This document shows, piece after piece, positions 8,625-17,789 of a stretch of DNA of 64,000 nucleotides. Numbering within the stretch: position 1 is the stretch's first letter; each line of letters opens with the position of its first letter. The DNA is from Chloroflexota bacterium (lineage in GTDB: Bacteria; Chloroflexota; Dormibacteria; Dormibacterales; Dormibacteraceae): the NCBI GenBank assembly GCA_005880695.1, contig VBGR01000036.1, positions 1-64,000 of the forward strand, written 5' to 3'. The position numbers and the translations under genes were made by a program. Under the pieces are notes generated by a model. That model was not told where the DNA came from, made no database searches, and worked only from the letters and a program-made list of their open reading frames with translations.

Positions 8625-9881
8625 ATGAGTACAACTAACGGTCGACGAGTGGCCGTGACCGGGCTGGGCTTCGTGACACCGATCGGGCAGGACATCGAGA
8701 CTGTCTGGTCGAGCCTGGTGGAGGGTGTCTCCGGTGTGGGTCCGATCACGCGGTTCGACGCCTCTGATTACGCCTGCCGGATCGCCGCCGAGGTCAAGGA
8801 CTATGACGCCGAGCGGTTCATGGACCGCAAAACGGCGCGTCACATCGGGCGCTACTGTCAGTTCGCGGTTGGCGCCGCGAAGATGGCGCTCGAAGATGCC
8901 GGTCTCGACCCCCACGAGATGGATCCGGACGACGTCGGCGTCATCATCAGCTCCGGCATCGGTGGGATGGAGGAGATCGAGCGCAACCACAGCGCGCTTT
9001 TGGAGCGCGGCGTGCGCCGGATCAGCCCCTTCACCGTCCCGATGATGATCGCGGACATGGCGGCCGGCATCGTCGCGATGCAAACGGGCGCCGGCGGCCT
9101 CAACTACGCAATCGTTAGCGCCTGCGCCTCGAGCGGCCACGCCATCGGTGAGGCGGCCGAGATCATCAAGCGCGGCGACAGCGTCGCCATGATCGCCGGC
9201 GGCGCCGAGGCCACCATCACGCCGCTGACCATGGGCGCCTTCATCCAGATCAAGGCGGTCAGCGAGCGGAATGACGAGCCGGAGCGAGCCTGCCGGCCCT
9301 GGGACGTCGAGCGCGACGGCTTCGTGATGGGCGAGGGCTCTGCCGTCCTCATCCTCGAAGACTGGGAGCACGCCCGCAAGCGGGGCGCCCACGTCTATGC
9401 GGAGATCGCCGGGTACGGCGGCAGTGCCGACATGTACCACGTCACGGCTCCGCACCCGGAGGGTCAGGGCGCCATCCGCGCAATGCGCAAGGCACTCACC
9501 AAGGCAGAGGTCGAGCCCGAGGAGATCGGCTACGTGAATGCCCACGGGACGTCCACCAAGCTCGGCGACGTCGCCGAGACCAAGGCGATCAAGGCGGTGT
9601 TCGGCGACCATGCCTACAAGTTGGCGGTCAGCTCCACCAAGTCGATGCATGCGCATCTGCTCGGCGGCGCCGGCGCCCTGGAGGCGGGCGCAACCATCCT
9701 CGCTCTCGAGAGGGGGGTGCTGCCGCCCACGATAAACCTCGACAAGCAGGACCCCGAGTGCGACCTCGACTACGTGCCCAACCACTCCCGCAAGGCCGAC
9801 GTGAAAGTCGCCATCTCGAACTCCTTCGGCTTCGGGGGCCACAACGCGACGCTCGTAATCAAAAAGACAGAGCCCAATTAG
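8625..9881 (+). CDS. fabF: Beta-ketoacyl-ACP synthase II
   Basis: Condensing enzyme that elongates fatty acids by adding malonyl-ACP units. It has 418 aa from ATG 8625, the usual FabF length. The frame is open further upstream (8559, 8592), but homology begins at RRVAVTGLGFVTPIG. The thiolase-fold triad is visible: Cys at about residue 167 in VSACASSGHA, His at about 307 in NAHGTST, and the second His in HLLGGAGA. The C-terminus has NSFGFGGHNATLV. It is the first gene of a seven-gene operon and is followed after 13 bp by acpP with a strong ribosome-binding site. Confidence 0.95.
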   Translation: MSTTNGRRVAVTGLGFVTPIGQDIETVWSSLVEGVSGVGPITRFDASDYACRIAAEVKDYDAERFMDRKTARHIGRYCQFAVGAAKMALEDAGLDPHEMDPDDVGVIISSGIGGMEEIERNHSALLERGVRRISPFTVPMMIADMAAGIVAMQTGAGGLNYAIVSACASSGHAIGEAAEIIKRGDSVAMIAGGAEATITPLTMGAFIQIKAVSERNDEPERACRPWDVERDGFVMGEGSAVLILEDWEHARKRGAHVYAEIAGYGGSADMYHVTAPHPEGQGAIRAMRKALTKAEVEPEEIGYVNAHGTSTKLGDVAETKAIKAVFGDHAYKLAVSSTKSMHAHLLGGAGALEAGATILALERGVLPPTINLDKQDPECDLDYVPNHSRKADVKVAISNSFGFGGHNATLVIKKTEPN

Positions 9882-9894
9882 GAGGAATCAGAAC

Positions 9895-10152
9895 GTGACG
9901 CAAGAGCTCGACTTCAAGGAGCTGCAAAACCTGGCCGCCGAGATCCTCGGCATCGATCCGAACGAGGTCCAACTGGACAAGAGCTTCCAGCGCGACCTCG
10001 CGGCCGATTCGCTCGACCTGGTCGAGCTGATCGCCGCGGTCGAAGACAAGTACGACGTTGAGCTCAGCGAGGAGACGCTCGAAGGCATGAAGAGCATCCG
10101 CGACCTCTGGGTCTTTCTCGAGGAGAAGCAGAAGTCAAAGGCGGAGGCCTAG
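9895..10152 (+). CDS. acpP: Acyl carrier protein
   Basis: Carries growing acyl chains on a 4'-phosphopantetheine arm for the surrounding Fab enzymes. It has 85 aa from GTG 9895, preceded by TAGGAGGAAT. The DSLDLVELIAAVEDKY motif contains the phosphopantetheine Ser at residue 39. The small acidic helical fold and length match AcpP. Confidence 0.95.
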   Translation: MTQELDFKELQNLAAEILGIDPNEVQLDKSFQRDLAADSLDLVELIAAVEDKYDVELSEETLEGMKSIRDLWVFLEEKQKSKAEA

Positions 10153-10160
10153 CAGAGAGG

Positions 10161-11204
10161 ATGGCGTTGACCACCGCACCTCGTGTCCGCTCTGACGCGC
10201 TGCCGCTGCGCACCTTCAAGGCGAAGGGCCGCCCGAGCGCCATCTTCGGCCTGGGTGTCCATGCGCCCGCAAGGGTCCTGAGCAACGTCGACCTGGAGTC
10301 GCTGATGGAGACCTCCGACCAGTGGATCACCGAGCGGACCGGGATCAAGCGGCGGCACATCGCGGAGCCGGGGACGACGACTTTCTCGCTGGCCACCGAG
10401 GCCGCGCGGAAAGCCCTCGCCGCCGCCCGCGTCAAAGCCGAGGAAGTCGACGCGATAATCGTCGCCACGTCCTCGCCAGACGGACCCTTTCCGAGCATCG
10501 CTTGCCGGATGCAGGACGAGCTCGGGGCGCCTGGCTCTTACGCCTACGACATCCTGGCCGCCTGCACGGGCTTCGTGTACGCGCTCGAGCAGGCCGACTC
10601 GATGATCGCCTCCGAACGTGCTGACACCGTGCTGGTGGTCGGCGCCGAGGTGCTCTCCCGCATGCTCGAGTACAGCAACGAGTACCGGCACACTGCTGTG
10701 ATCTTCGGCGACGGCGCCGGCGCGGCGGTCGTCCGGCCCGCGCCGGCAGGGGCGGGATTCAAAGCCTGGTGCCTCGGCGGCGACGGCCGCGGCTACGCCC
10801 AGGTCACCGCCGGCAACGTGCCGCTCGGCGCCTACGCAGCCAAGGATGAGCGCCCGATCATCGACATGAAGGGCCCGGACGTCTTCAAGTTCGCCGTCGA
10901 CATCTTCATCAGGCAGGCCTATGCCATCGCCCAGGAGGCCGGCATCTCGATCGAGGACATCGATCTCTTCGTGCCGCACCAGGCCAACTACCGCATCATC
11001 GAAGCGGCCGCGCGCCGCATCGGACTGCCCATGGAACGCGTCGCGGTCAACATCGAGGAGTACGGCAACACCTCGACCGCGACCATCCCCCTGGCGCTCC
11101 ATGACGCGGTCGCCGCGGGTCGCGTCAAGAGCGGCGACCGGGTGCTCCTGGCCGGGTTCGGGTCCGGGCTGACCTGGGGGGCGGGACTGCTGGAATGGGC
11201 GTAA
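10161..11204 (+). CDS. fabH: Beta-ketoacyl-ACP synthase III
   Basis: Starts fatty-acid synthesis by condensing acyl-CoA with malonyl-ACP. It has 347 aa from ATG 10161. The catalytic Cys is at about residue 135 (AACTGFVYAL), with His in PHQANYRI and Asn in EEYGNTSTATIPLAL, the standard FabH Cys-His-Asn triad. The N-terminus has about 20 residues more than the E. coli enzyme before GLGVHAPARVLSN. Its end overlaps the fabD start by 10 nt. Confidence 0.94.
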   Translation: MALTTAPRVRSDALPLRTFKAKGRPSAIFGLGVHAPARVLSNVDLESLMETSDQWITERTGIKRRHIAEPGTTTFSLATEAARKALAAARVKAEEVDAIIVATSSPDGPFPSIACRMQDELGAPGSYAYDILAACTGFVYALEQADSMIASERADTVLVVGAEVLSRMLEYSNEYRHTAVIFGDGAGAAVVRPAPAGAGFKAWCLGGDGRGYAQVTAGNVPLGAYAAKDERPIIDMKGPDVFKFAVDIFIRQAYAIAQEAGISIEDIDLFVPHQANYRIIEAAARRIGLPMERVAVNIEEYGNTSTATIPLALHDAVAAGRVKSGDRVLLAGFGSGLTWGAGLLEWA

Positions 11205-12160
11205 CCCTGACCGCGCCCGTCGCCCTGCTGTTCCCAGGGCAAGGGGTCCAGCGCCCAGGCATGGGCCGCCGGCTTTACGACCGCTACCCGGCCGCGCGGC
11301 GCGTCTTCGAACGGGCTGAGGAGATCCTCGACCTGCCGGTGCGCCGGCTCTGTTTCCAGGGTCCCGAGGAGGAGCTGAATCGGACCGAAGTCCTCCAGCC
11401 CTGCGTCATGACCGTTTGCTGGGCGGCCTACGAGGTCTGGCGAGAGAGCTACGGACTGGAATCGGTGAAGGTCATGGCCGGCCACTCGCTCGGCGAGTTC
11501 ACGGCGCTGGCCGCCGCGGGCGCGATCTCCTGGGAGACGGCGCTGTTGCTGGTGCGCGAGCGAGGTTTGATCATGAGCCAAGCCGCGGAGGACCGACCGG
11601 GCGGGATGATCGCCATCGTCGGGCTCGACCTGGTGCAGGTTGAGGACATCCGCACCCAGGCGGGCAAGCTCGGGAAGCTCTACATGGCCAACCGGAACGC
11701 GGACGTGCAGTTCGTGTTGAGCGGGGAGCTGCCGGCGGTGCAGGAGGCCGAGCGCCTGGCGCTGGGCATGGGCGCCCGCCGGGCGCTGATCCTGACGATC
11801 CCGCTGCCTGCCCACTCGCCCCTGATGGTGAAGGCGGGTCGCGCTTTCAAGAAGCTGGTCGACCGCCTGCCCATCTCCTTGCCTTCGTTCCCCATCCTCG
11901 GCAACGGAACTGGCGAGGTGCTGCCGACTGTGGACGCCCTGCGGGCTGAGCTCGCCAACCACCTGCTGCGTCCGGTGGACTGGGCTCGGACCATGGCCTC
12001 CATGCACACGATGAACGTCAGGACGGTGGTCGAGCTGGGGCCGGGACGTGTGCTCGCCTCGCTCGCCGCCAAGCACATCCCGGGCGTCGACACCTGGAAC
12101 GCGGAGGAGCTCTTCATCGACTTCGCCGACAACCCGCCGCAGCATCCGGTGCCCGCTTGA
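11195..12160 (+). CDS. fabD: Malonyl-CoA:ACP malonyltransferase
   Basis: Loads malonyl groups from CoA onto ACP. It has 321 aa. The N-terminal LLFPGQGVQRPGMG and the nucleophile elbow GHSLGEF (Ser at about residue 98) are diagnostic, and the later HSPLMV histidine completes the dyad. It starts inside the 3' end of fabH and ends in a TTGA overlap with fabG. Confidence 0.94.
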   Translation: MGVTLTAPVALLFPGQGVQRPGMGRRLYDRYPAARRVFERAEEILDLPVRRLCFQGPEEELNRTEVLQPCVMTVCWAAYEVWRESYGLESVKVMAGHSLGEFTALAAAGAISWETALLLVRERGLIMSQAAEDRPGGMIAIVGLDLVQVEDIRTQAGKLGKLYMANRNADVQFVLSGELPAVQEAERLALGMGARRALILTIPLPAHSPLMVKAGRAFKKLVDRLPISLPSFPILGNGTGEVLPTVDALRAELANHLLRPVDWARTMASMHTMNVRTVVELGPGRVLASLAAKHIPGVDTWNAEELFIDFADNPPQHPVPA

Positions 12161-12885
12161 GCCACGACCTCTCCGACAAGACCGCCCTGGTGACGGGCGG
12201 TGGCAAAGGCATCGGCGCGGCGATCTCGCGGGCGCTGGCCGGCATGGGCGCCAACGTAGTTGTGGCCTATCGCTCCGACAGTGCGGCGGCCGAGCAGGTC
12301 GCCCACGAGATCGAGGGCAAGGCAGTGCGCTGCGACGTGACCGAGCAGGCGGAGGTCGAGAAGACGGTCAAGGCGACCGGCCGCATCGACGTGCTCGTGA
12401 ACAACGCCGGCGCCGTGCGCGACAGGCTGCTGCTCCGGATGACCGCGGCCGACTGGGACGACATCATCAAGACCGACCTCACCGCCGCCTTCCACACGAC
12501 GAAAGCGGTCCTCGCCGAAGGAATGCTGCGCGCACGCTGGGGCCGGATCGTGAACATGAGCAGCGTCGTCGGCATCACCGGCAACCCGGGCCAGTCGAAC
12601 TACGCTGCCGCCAAAGCCGGCCTGATCGGTTTTACCAAAGCGATCGCCAAGGAGGTGGGGTCGCGCAGCATCACCTGTAACGCTGTCGCGCCTGGCTACG
12701 TGCGTACCGAGCTGACCACCGGCTCGCTTACGGATGACATGGTTGCCGAACTGGTGAAGTTCACGCCGCTCGGGCGGGAGGGCACGGCCGAAGACGTGGC
12801 CGCCGCCGTGGCCTTCCTCTGCTCGCCGGCGGCCGGGTTCATCACCGGCCACGTCCTCGTTGTCGATGGAGGCCTCTCGCTCTGA
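12157..12885 (+). CDS. fabG: 3-oxoacyl-ACP reductase
   Basis: NADPH-dependent reduction of beta-ketoacyl-ACP. It is a 242-aa short-chain dehydrogenase. The cofactor loop is TGGGKGIGAA, NNAG follows, and the catalytic Ser and Y-x3-K are in the SNYAAAKAG region. The start is TTG 12157, overlapping the fabD stop as TTGA. The position between fabD and accD fixes the role within this large family. Confidence 0.93.
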   Translation: MSHDLSDKTALVTGGGKGIGAAISRALAGMGANVVVAYRSDSAAAEQVAHEIEGKAVRCDVTEQAEVEKTVKATGRIDVLVNNAGAVRDRLLLRMTAADWDDIIKTDLTAAFHTTKAVLAEGMLRARWGRIVNMSSVVGITGNPGQSNYAAAKAGLIGFTKAIAKEVGSRSITCNAVAPGYVRTELTTGSLTDDMVAELVKFTPLGREGTAEDVAAAVAFLCSPAAGFITGHVLVVDGGLSL

Positions 12886-12887
12886 GC

Positions 12888-13721
12888 GTGATCACCCTCA
12901 CCCCCGCTTACAAGGACGTGCCCCTGGTGGGCAGTCCACTGCCTGAGATCCCGTTGCCCACCAACTGCCCCGGCTGCGGGGTCGGGCTCGACCGCGAGGA
13001 GCTCGCCGACCGGGCTTACGTTTGCGACTGCGGGCATCACTTCGAGATGCGCGGCGAAGCCTGGATCGCCTTTTTGGCCGACCTCGACAGCTGGGCCGAG
13101 CGCTGGGCCGACATCCGCCCCCACGACCTCCTCAACTGGAGGCTGCCGAAGCCCTACAGCCTGGTCATCGACCAGCTCCGCTCCGAAGGGCTCAACGAAG
13201 CCGTCCGGACCGGCACCTGCCGGCTCGGCGGGCGGCCAGTTTGGGCGGGAGTCTTCGACTTCCGTTTCGTCGGCGGCACGCTCAGCATCGTCGCAGGCGA
13301 GCGGCTCGCGCGCGGGTTGGAGGCGGCTGCCTCGGAGCGCGTCCCTTACATACTGGTCGCGGCCTCCGGCGGCGCCCGCATGCAAGAAGGCGTGCTGGCC
13401 CTGCTGCAGATGGCCAAGGTGAACGCCGCCGTAGGCCGCCTGCACGCAGCCGGCGTGCCCTACTTCTCGGTCCTCACCGACCCCACCTTCGGCGGGACGG
13501 CCGCCAGCCTCGCCCTCCTCGGCGACGTCAACGTCGCCGAGCCGGGGGCCAAGATCGGATTCACCGGTCCGAGAGTGATCAAGCAGGCGACCTACGCCGA
13601 CCTGCCGGCCGACTTCCAGACTGCAGACTTCCAGCTCGCCCGCGGCCAGGTCGACATGGTCGTCCCCCGGACCGAGCTGCGGCCCTTGCTCGCGCACCTG
13701 GTGGACCTTTACTCGACGTGA
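12888..13721 (+). CDS. accD: Acetyl-CoA carboxylase carboxyltransferase beta subunit
   Basis: With AccA, transfers CO2 from carboxybiotin to acetyl-CoA to make malonyl-CoA for the operon. It has 277 aa from GTG 12888. An N-terminal zinc ribbon precedes the crotonase-like carboxyltransferase domain (ASGGARMQEG, TDPTFGGTAAS, GFTGPRVIKQ). The zinc ribbon is unusual: CPGC, 15 residues, then C-D-C, so the second pair is C-x-C rather than the usual C-x2-C. The biotin carboxylase and biotin carrier subunits are not in the window. Confidence 0.93.
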   Translation: MITLTPAYKDVPLVGSPLPEIPLPTNCPGCGVGLDREELADRAYVCDCGHHFEMRGEAWIAFLADLDSWAERWADIRPHDLLNWRLPKPYSLVIDQLRSEGLNEAVRTGTCRLGGRPVWAGVFDFRFVGGTLSIVAGERLARGLEAAASERVPYILVAASGGARMQEGVLALLQMAKVNAAVGRLHAAGVPYFSVLTDPTFGGTAASLALLGDVNVAEPGAKIGFTGPRVIKQATYADLPADFQTADFQLARGQVDMVVPRTELRPLLAHLVDLYST

Positions 13722-13725
13722 GCGC

Positions 13726-14580
13726 GTGACAAAAGACGACACGCTTACCGTCTGGCAGGTAGTCGAGCTCGCCCGCCACCCCGAGCGGCCGTACGCGCTC
13801 GACTACATCCGCCGCTGGGCTCCTGACTTCGTCGAGCTGCACGGCGACCGCCTGGGCGCCGACGACAGCGCGCTGGTTGGCGGCGTCGGTTCCTGGGCGG
13901 GGAGGACCGTGATGTTCCTGGGGCAGCAGAAGGGCCGGAACTTTCCCGAGCGGGTGCGCCGCAACTTCGGGATGATGCACCCCGAGGGCTACCGCAAAGC
14001 GATGCGGCTGGCCCGGCAGGCCGCCAAGTTTCGCTTCCCGGTGGTCTGCCTGATCGACACGCCGGGCGCCTACCCCGGAGCCGCGGCGGAGGAGCGCGGC
14101 ATCGCGGCGGCGATCGCCCATTCGATCATGGAGTGGTTCTGGCTGCCGATCCCGGTGGTGGCCGCGGTGATCGGAGAGGGCGGCAGCGGCGGCGCCCTCG
14201 GCATGGCTGTCGGCGACCGGGTGGTCATGCTCGAGAACTCCATCTACTCGGTCGCCATGCCCGAGGCGGCCGCCTCCATCGTCTGGCGTGACAACTCGCG
14301 CAAGGTGGAGGTTGCCGAGCAGCTCCAGATCACCTCCCGCGACTTGCTCGCAATGGGGGTTGTCGAGGAGGTCGTGGAGGAGCCCGCAGGTGGGGCCCAC
14401 ACCGACTTCGATGCGACGGCAAAGGCGCTCGAGCGAACGATTCTCCGATACCTGGAGGCGCTTACCCGGACGCCAACCGAAGAGCTTCTCCAGCACCGCT
14501 ACGAACGCTTCCGCTACATCGACTCTTTGATCCATGCGGATGCCGACTTCGGCCCCAAGGTCGGCTCCGGGCCGGCCTGA
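13726..14580 (+). CDS. accA: Acetyl-CoA carboxylase carboxyltransferase alpha subunit
   Basis: Partner of AccD in the carboxyltransferase half-reaction. It has 284 aa from GTG 13726, just after the accD stop. Visible signatures are the N-terminal LARHPERPYALDYI region, CLIDTPGAYPG, and the oxyanion-hole glycines in IGEGGSGGALG. The N-terminal coiled region common in E. coli AccA is short here, as is usual outside proteobacteria. It is the last gene of the fatty-acid operon. Confidence 0.94.
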   Translation: MTKDDTLTVWQVVELARHPERPYALDYIRRWAPDFVELHGDRLGADDSALVGGVGSWAGRTVMFLGQQKGRNFPERVRRNFGMMHPEGYRKAMRLARQAAKFRFPVVCLIDTPGAYPGAAAEERGIAAAIAHSIMEWFWLPIPVVAAVIGEGGSGGALGMAVGDRVVMLENSIYSVAMPEAAASIVWRDNSRKVEVAEQLQITSRDLLAMGVVEEVVEEPAGGAHTDFDATAKALERTILRYLEALTRTPTEELLQHRYERFRYIDSLIHADADFGPKVGSGPA

Positions 14581-14583
14581 CCC

Positions 14584-14599
14584 TCCGCCCCTCGGCGGA
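14584..14599. terminator. Hairpin after accA
   Basis: TCCGCC, a 4-nt loop, then GGCGGA form a perfect 6-bp stem 4 nt after the accA stop. It is not followed by a T-run, so it may be a weak or factor-dependent terminator, or a 3'-end stabiliser. Confidence 0.4.
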
Positions 14600-14631
14600 C
14601 GGCCAGTCTTGACTTAGACTCCGGCCACCAG

Positions 14632-15780
14632 ATGGGCCTTCAGCGCGGCATCCTGCTCGGAACCATCGTGCTGCTGGTGCTCTCGCTGGCCCTTGTCGAG
14701 AGCGGCGCCCAGAACGTGTCCCCGGCCCGCTTCGTGGTGAAGGCCGTCTCCGGACTCCGGCCGAGGCCCTATCAGCCGCGACCCGAAGCGACGCCGGCGG
14801 TCAATGTCTACGCCGCCACGATGTCAGGCGTTGTCGACCCCCGCCTGGCGGGCTTCCCGGAACGCGTCTACGTTCCGAACAGCAACGCCAATACCGTTGA
14901 CGTGATCGATCCAACCACGTTCAGGGTGATCGACCACTACCGGGTCGGCGCCATCCCCCACCACATCGCCCCGGCCTGGGACATGTCCCGGCTCTACATC
15001 GACAACGAGGGCTCCAGCGCCCTCTCGGTCATCGACCCGACCTCCGGCAGAATCTCCGGCAGCATCCCGGTCACCTTCCCGTACAACCTCTACTTCACGC
15101 CGGACGGCAAGAAAGCCGTCGTGGTCGTCGAGCGGCTCTCGCGCATCGACTTCCGAGATCCCCAGTCGTGGAGCCTGCTGAAGTCGGTGAGTATCCCCTT
15201 CCGCGGAGTCGATCACCTCGACTTCAGCGCCGACGGGTCCTTTTTTATGGCCAGCACCGAGTACACAGGCATGGTTGTGAAGGTGGACACCGACCGGATG
15301 GAGATCACGGGATCGGTCCATGTCGGCGGCCTCCCGATCGATGTCCGCCTGTCGCCGGACGGGACCGTCTTCTATGTCAGCAACCAGGGGCGCGCAGGCG
15401 TGTCGATCGTCGACCCGGTAGCGCTGAAAGAGATCGCCTTCCTGCCCACCGGGCTCGGTGCCCACGGACTCCTGGTGTCGCGGGACGCCCGCCAGCTCTA
15501 CGTGTCCAACCGCAACGAGGGCAGCGTGTCGGTCATCGACCTCAATACCCGGACCGTCGCGGCCAAATGGCACACAGGAGGCAGTCCCGACATGCTCCAG
15601 GTCTCGCCGGATGGCAGCCAGCTCTGGTACTCGAGCCGCTACACATCGTCGGTCTATGTCGTGGACACTCGAGATGGCCACGTCCTGGCCACGATTCGAA
15701 CGGGTGCCGGCACCCATGGCCTGACCTATTTCCCGAATGTCGGCAGGTACTCGCTGGGCCACAACGGCGTCTATCGCTAG
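14632..15780 (+). CDS. Secreted YVTN-type beta-propeller repeat protein
   Basis: A 382-aa exported protein. An N-terminal signal segment (ILLGTIVLLVLSLALVESG) is followed by seven-bladed propeller repeats of the YVTN type: VYVPNSNANTVDVID, LYIDNEGSSALSVID, FYVSNQGRAGVSIVD, LYVSNRNEGSVSVID and others. These domains bind ligands or partners outside the cell, and the ligand is unknown. TAGACT at 14615-14620 lies 11 nt before the ATG and there is no Shine-Dalgarno, so a leaderless transcript is likely. The 3' end overlaps the convergent GNAT gene by 4 nt. Confidence 0.8.
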   Translation: MGLQRGILLGTIVLLVLSLALVESGAQNVSPARFVVKAVSGLRPRPYQPRPEATPAVNVYAATMSGVVDPRLAGFPERVYVPNSNANTVDVIDPTTFRVIDHYRVGAIPHHIAPAWDMSRLYIDNEGSSALSVIDPTSGRISGSIPVTFPYNLYFTPDGKKAVVVVERLSRIDFRDPQSWSLLKSVSIPFRGVDHLDFSADGSFFMASTEYTGMVVKVDTDRMEITGSVHVGGLPIDVRLSPDGTVFYVSNQGRAGVSIVDPVALKEIAFLPTGLGAHGLLVSRDARQLYVSNRNEGSVSVIDLNTRTVAAKWHTGGSPDMLQVSPDGSQLWYSSRYTSSVYVVDTRDGHVLATIRTGAGTHGLTYFPNVGRYSLGHNGVYR

Positions 15781-16727
15781 CGCTTCATGAGCCAGAGCCG
15801 GTCGAAGACGTTTCGATAGCCCATCTCCGCGTTGATGTGGAGGATCGGCGCGTTGGCCGAGTCGTTGTCGGTGCGCACGCGGTCGACTCCCAGGTCGATG
15901 GCTTGCAACAGCGTCTCCAGCTTGAGTGCGCGAGCCACTCCCCGGCCCCGGTGGCTGCGGGCGACAGCCGTCCAATCCGTGTTGACGATGCCGCGGGTCG
16001 GCGGGTAGGAGAGCGTCGAGAGCCCGACCACGCGGTCGCCGTCGCGGGCGATCCAGATGCGGTCCTCGTGGATGCCGGGAGAGCCCAGCCAGTCGAGGAA
16101 CTTTTCCAGCGAGTCGGGCACGTGATCGCCGGTCCGGGGCACATCGAGCTCGCCCTCGGTTGACGTCGTGTACGTCTTCGCGTGGCGGCCTGGATCCGGA
16201 TCCTCGGCGAAGGTCAGGAGCTCCAGCCCCTGCTCTCGCATCCGGGCGCGCGACTGGCCCGCCAGGTCTCCGAGCCGAGAAGCGTTGGCTTTCAGATCGA
16301 GCTCCCAGTAGCGCTCCCGACGATCCGGGCTGAACCCGAGCTCGGTGGTGACGGCCTGTGCGACCTGGTCCGATTCGAAGATGTACGTGCGCGTGACCTC
16401 CGCCCCGGACGCGCGCGCCCTTCCATCCGCGAATTCGTAAACAGGCTTTAGCAGCTCGGCGTTCTTTCGCTCGGGCAAGAGGTCGGCGAACACGGTGGCA
16501 TGCCGGGCGGCGACCCGGTTCCAGGGGAAATGCGCCGTGAATGCGTACCCGATCGGCCGTCCTTCCAGCTCGACCCGGAACCGTTCCCACTCCCGCATCG
16601 GGTCGCTCAGCCAGCGGCTGACCAGCAGAGGATCCAGCGGCTCCTGCGGAAAGTTGGCCGTATGCAAGTCGGCGATGAAGGCCGCGACCTCGACGCCGGC
16701 CGGCCGAAAGGTCAGGTCGCCCGGCAA
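15777..16727 (-). CDS. Tandem GNAT-family N-acetyltransferase
   Basis: A 316-aa protein with two GNAT folds. The first covers about residues 5-150. The second, about residues 165-316, keeps the acetyl-CoA loop pattern (VARSHRGRGVARALKLETL). The architecture resembles double-GNAT enzymes such as the mycothiol acetyltransferase MshD, but the substrate cannot be assigned. It starts at TTG 16727 inside the 3' end of the upstream Clp-N gene (16-nt overlap), so the two form one operon. Confidence 0.75.
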   Translation of the reverse strand: MPGDLTFRPAGVEVAAFIADLHTANFPQEPLDPLLVSRWLSDPMREWERFRVELEGRPIGYAFTAHFPWNRVAARHATVFADLLPERKNAELLKPVYEFADGRARASGAEVTRTYIFESDQVAQAVTTELGFSPDRRERYWELDLKANASRLGDLAGQSRARMREQGLELLTFAEDPDPGRHAKTYTTSTEGELDVPRTGDHVPDSLEKFLDWLGSPGIHEDRIWIARDGDRVVGLSTLSYPPTRGIVNTDWTAVARSHRGRGVARALKLETLLQAIDLGVDRVRTDNDSANAPILHINAEMGYRNVFDRLWLMKR

Positions 16728-17404
16728 AGAGGACAGAGGTAGGTGTTGCCGGGGATCGTGTGCATCCGCTCAGCGCGCGTCTCCAGCTCGTCGCCGCCTG
16801 GGTGGCTTTCCAGGCCGACCTTGAAGCGGCCCTGGCCGAGGTCTTCGGTCACCTTCGCCTCCCAGAGTCGGTAGGGCGGATCGGGATCGTGGACCAGGAC
16901 GCGTCCGCCGACTCGGAAACCCAGCGGCGCCGGCTCCGCGCCACCAGCAGCGCTTCCCTGGCTGCCCGCGGCTCGCAGTCGCTTCACCTCCGCCCGCACC
17001 TTCTCGAGATCGGCCCCCAAGTCGGTGAGCACGTGGGCCGCGATGCCGTCACCCTCGATCATCAGCGCCACCAGGATGTGCTCGGTTCCGACGTGATGGT
17101 CGCCCATGCCGCGGGCCTCGTCGAAAGCGATCTCGATCACCCTCTTCACCCTGGAGGTGGGGACGATCCGCTGGATGATGACGCGCTCTTCGCGGGCGAG
17201 CAGCGCTCCAATCGTCGCGCGCGCGGCCTCGATTCCGATGCCCAGATTGGTCAGTACGAGGTGGGCGATTCCGCGATCTTCGCGGAGCAGGCCGAGCAAG
17301 AGGTGCTCGGTCCCTATGTACGAGTGGTGGGCGCGCTCGGCCTCTTCCTGCGCCAGCGTCAGGACGTGCTTGGCGCGTTCGCTGAAGCGTTCGAACGGGT
17401 ACAC
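16712..17404 (-). CDS. Clp N-terminal repeat protein with a C-terminal Cys pair
   Basis: A 230-aa protein holding a double Clp-N repeat (residues ~1-145, starting FERFSERAKHVLTLAQEEA, with YIGTEHLLLGLL and HVGTEHILVALM). No AAA+ ATPase module is present, so it is not ClpC itself. It could be a stand-alone adaptor or substrate-recognition protein of the ClpS/ClpC system. The C-terminal ~60 residues are unlike Clp and end in CPLC, a possible half zinc knuckle. Its divergent neighbour is the GlsB-like gene, 43 bp away. Confidence 0.78.
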   Translation of the reverse strand: MYPFERFSERAKHVLTLAQEEAERAHHSYIGTEHLLLGLLREDRGIAHLVLTNLGIGIEAARATIGALLAREERVIIQRIVPTSRVKRVIEIAFDEARGMGDHHVGTEHILVALMIEGDGIAAHVLTDLGADLEKVRAEVKRLRAAGSQGSAAGGAEPAPLGFRVGGRVLVHDPDPPYRLWEAKVTEDLGQGRFKVGLESHPGGDELETRAERMHTIPGNTYLCPLCRAT

Positions 17405-17447
17405 CCCTTGAGCCAGACCCCCGCCATAAGGTAGTACGGTTGCGGCG

Positions 17448-17729
17448 ATGTCTCACGGGCTCTTTCTGAATATCGTCTTCGAGCCTCGCGGCATCCTCGC
17501 CTGGCTCCTGATCGGCCTGCTGGCGGGGGCGCTGGCCGGCCGAGTGGTTCGCGGCCGCGGCTACGGCTGTCTGCTCGACATCGTGATCGGGATCGCCGGT
17601 TCGGTCATCGGAGGCGCCCTCCTCGGCTACTTCGTGCAGGGGGACGCGGGCTTTTTCGAGACCCTGGTTGTCTCCTTCCTCGGGGCCGTCGTGCTGCTCG
17701 CCTTCCTGCGCTTGGTGACGCGCGCCTAG
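17448..17729 (+). CDS. GlsB/YeaQ/YmgE-family stress membrane protein
   Basis: A 93-aa protein with three hydrophobic helices and the family's glycine-rich pattern (LLIGLLAGALAGRVVRG, GIAGSVIGGALLGYF). Members are small inner-membrane proteins linked to general stress, with no defined biochemical role. TAGTAC sits 10 nt before ATG 17448, fitting a leaderless promoter. Confidence 0.78.
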   Translation: MSHGLFLNIVFEPRGILAWLLIGLLAGALAGRVVRGRGYGCLLDIVIGIAGSVIGGALLGYFVQGDAGFFETLVVSFLGAVVLLAFLRLVTRA

Positions 17730-17774
17730 CCGAGCGCCGGACTCAGACGCACCCGAAGCGATCATCCGCAACGG

Positions 17775-17780
17775 GATAAT
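17775..17780 (+). promoter_or_regulatory. Candidate -10 box of folB
   Basis: GATAAT, 9 nt before the GTG start of folB, is the right distance for transcription to begin at or next to the start codon. There is no clear -35 at 17 bp. Confidence 0.45.
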
Positions 17781-17789
17781 TTCGCGGGA

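Noticed and set aside
7167-9842. 891-codon minus-strand frame across the membrane-protein gene and fabF
   Set aside because: It runs antisense through fabF and GT87 sequence with clear motifs, and its own translation is low-complexity and unlike any family.
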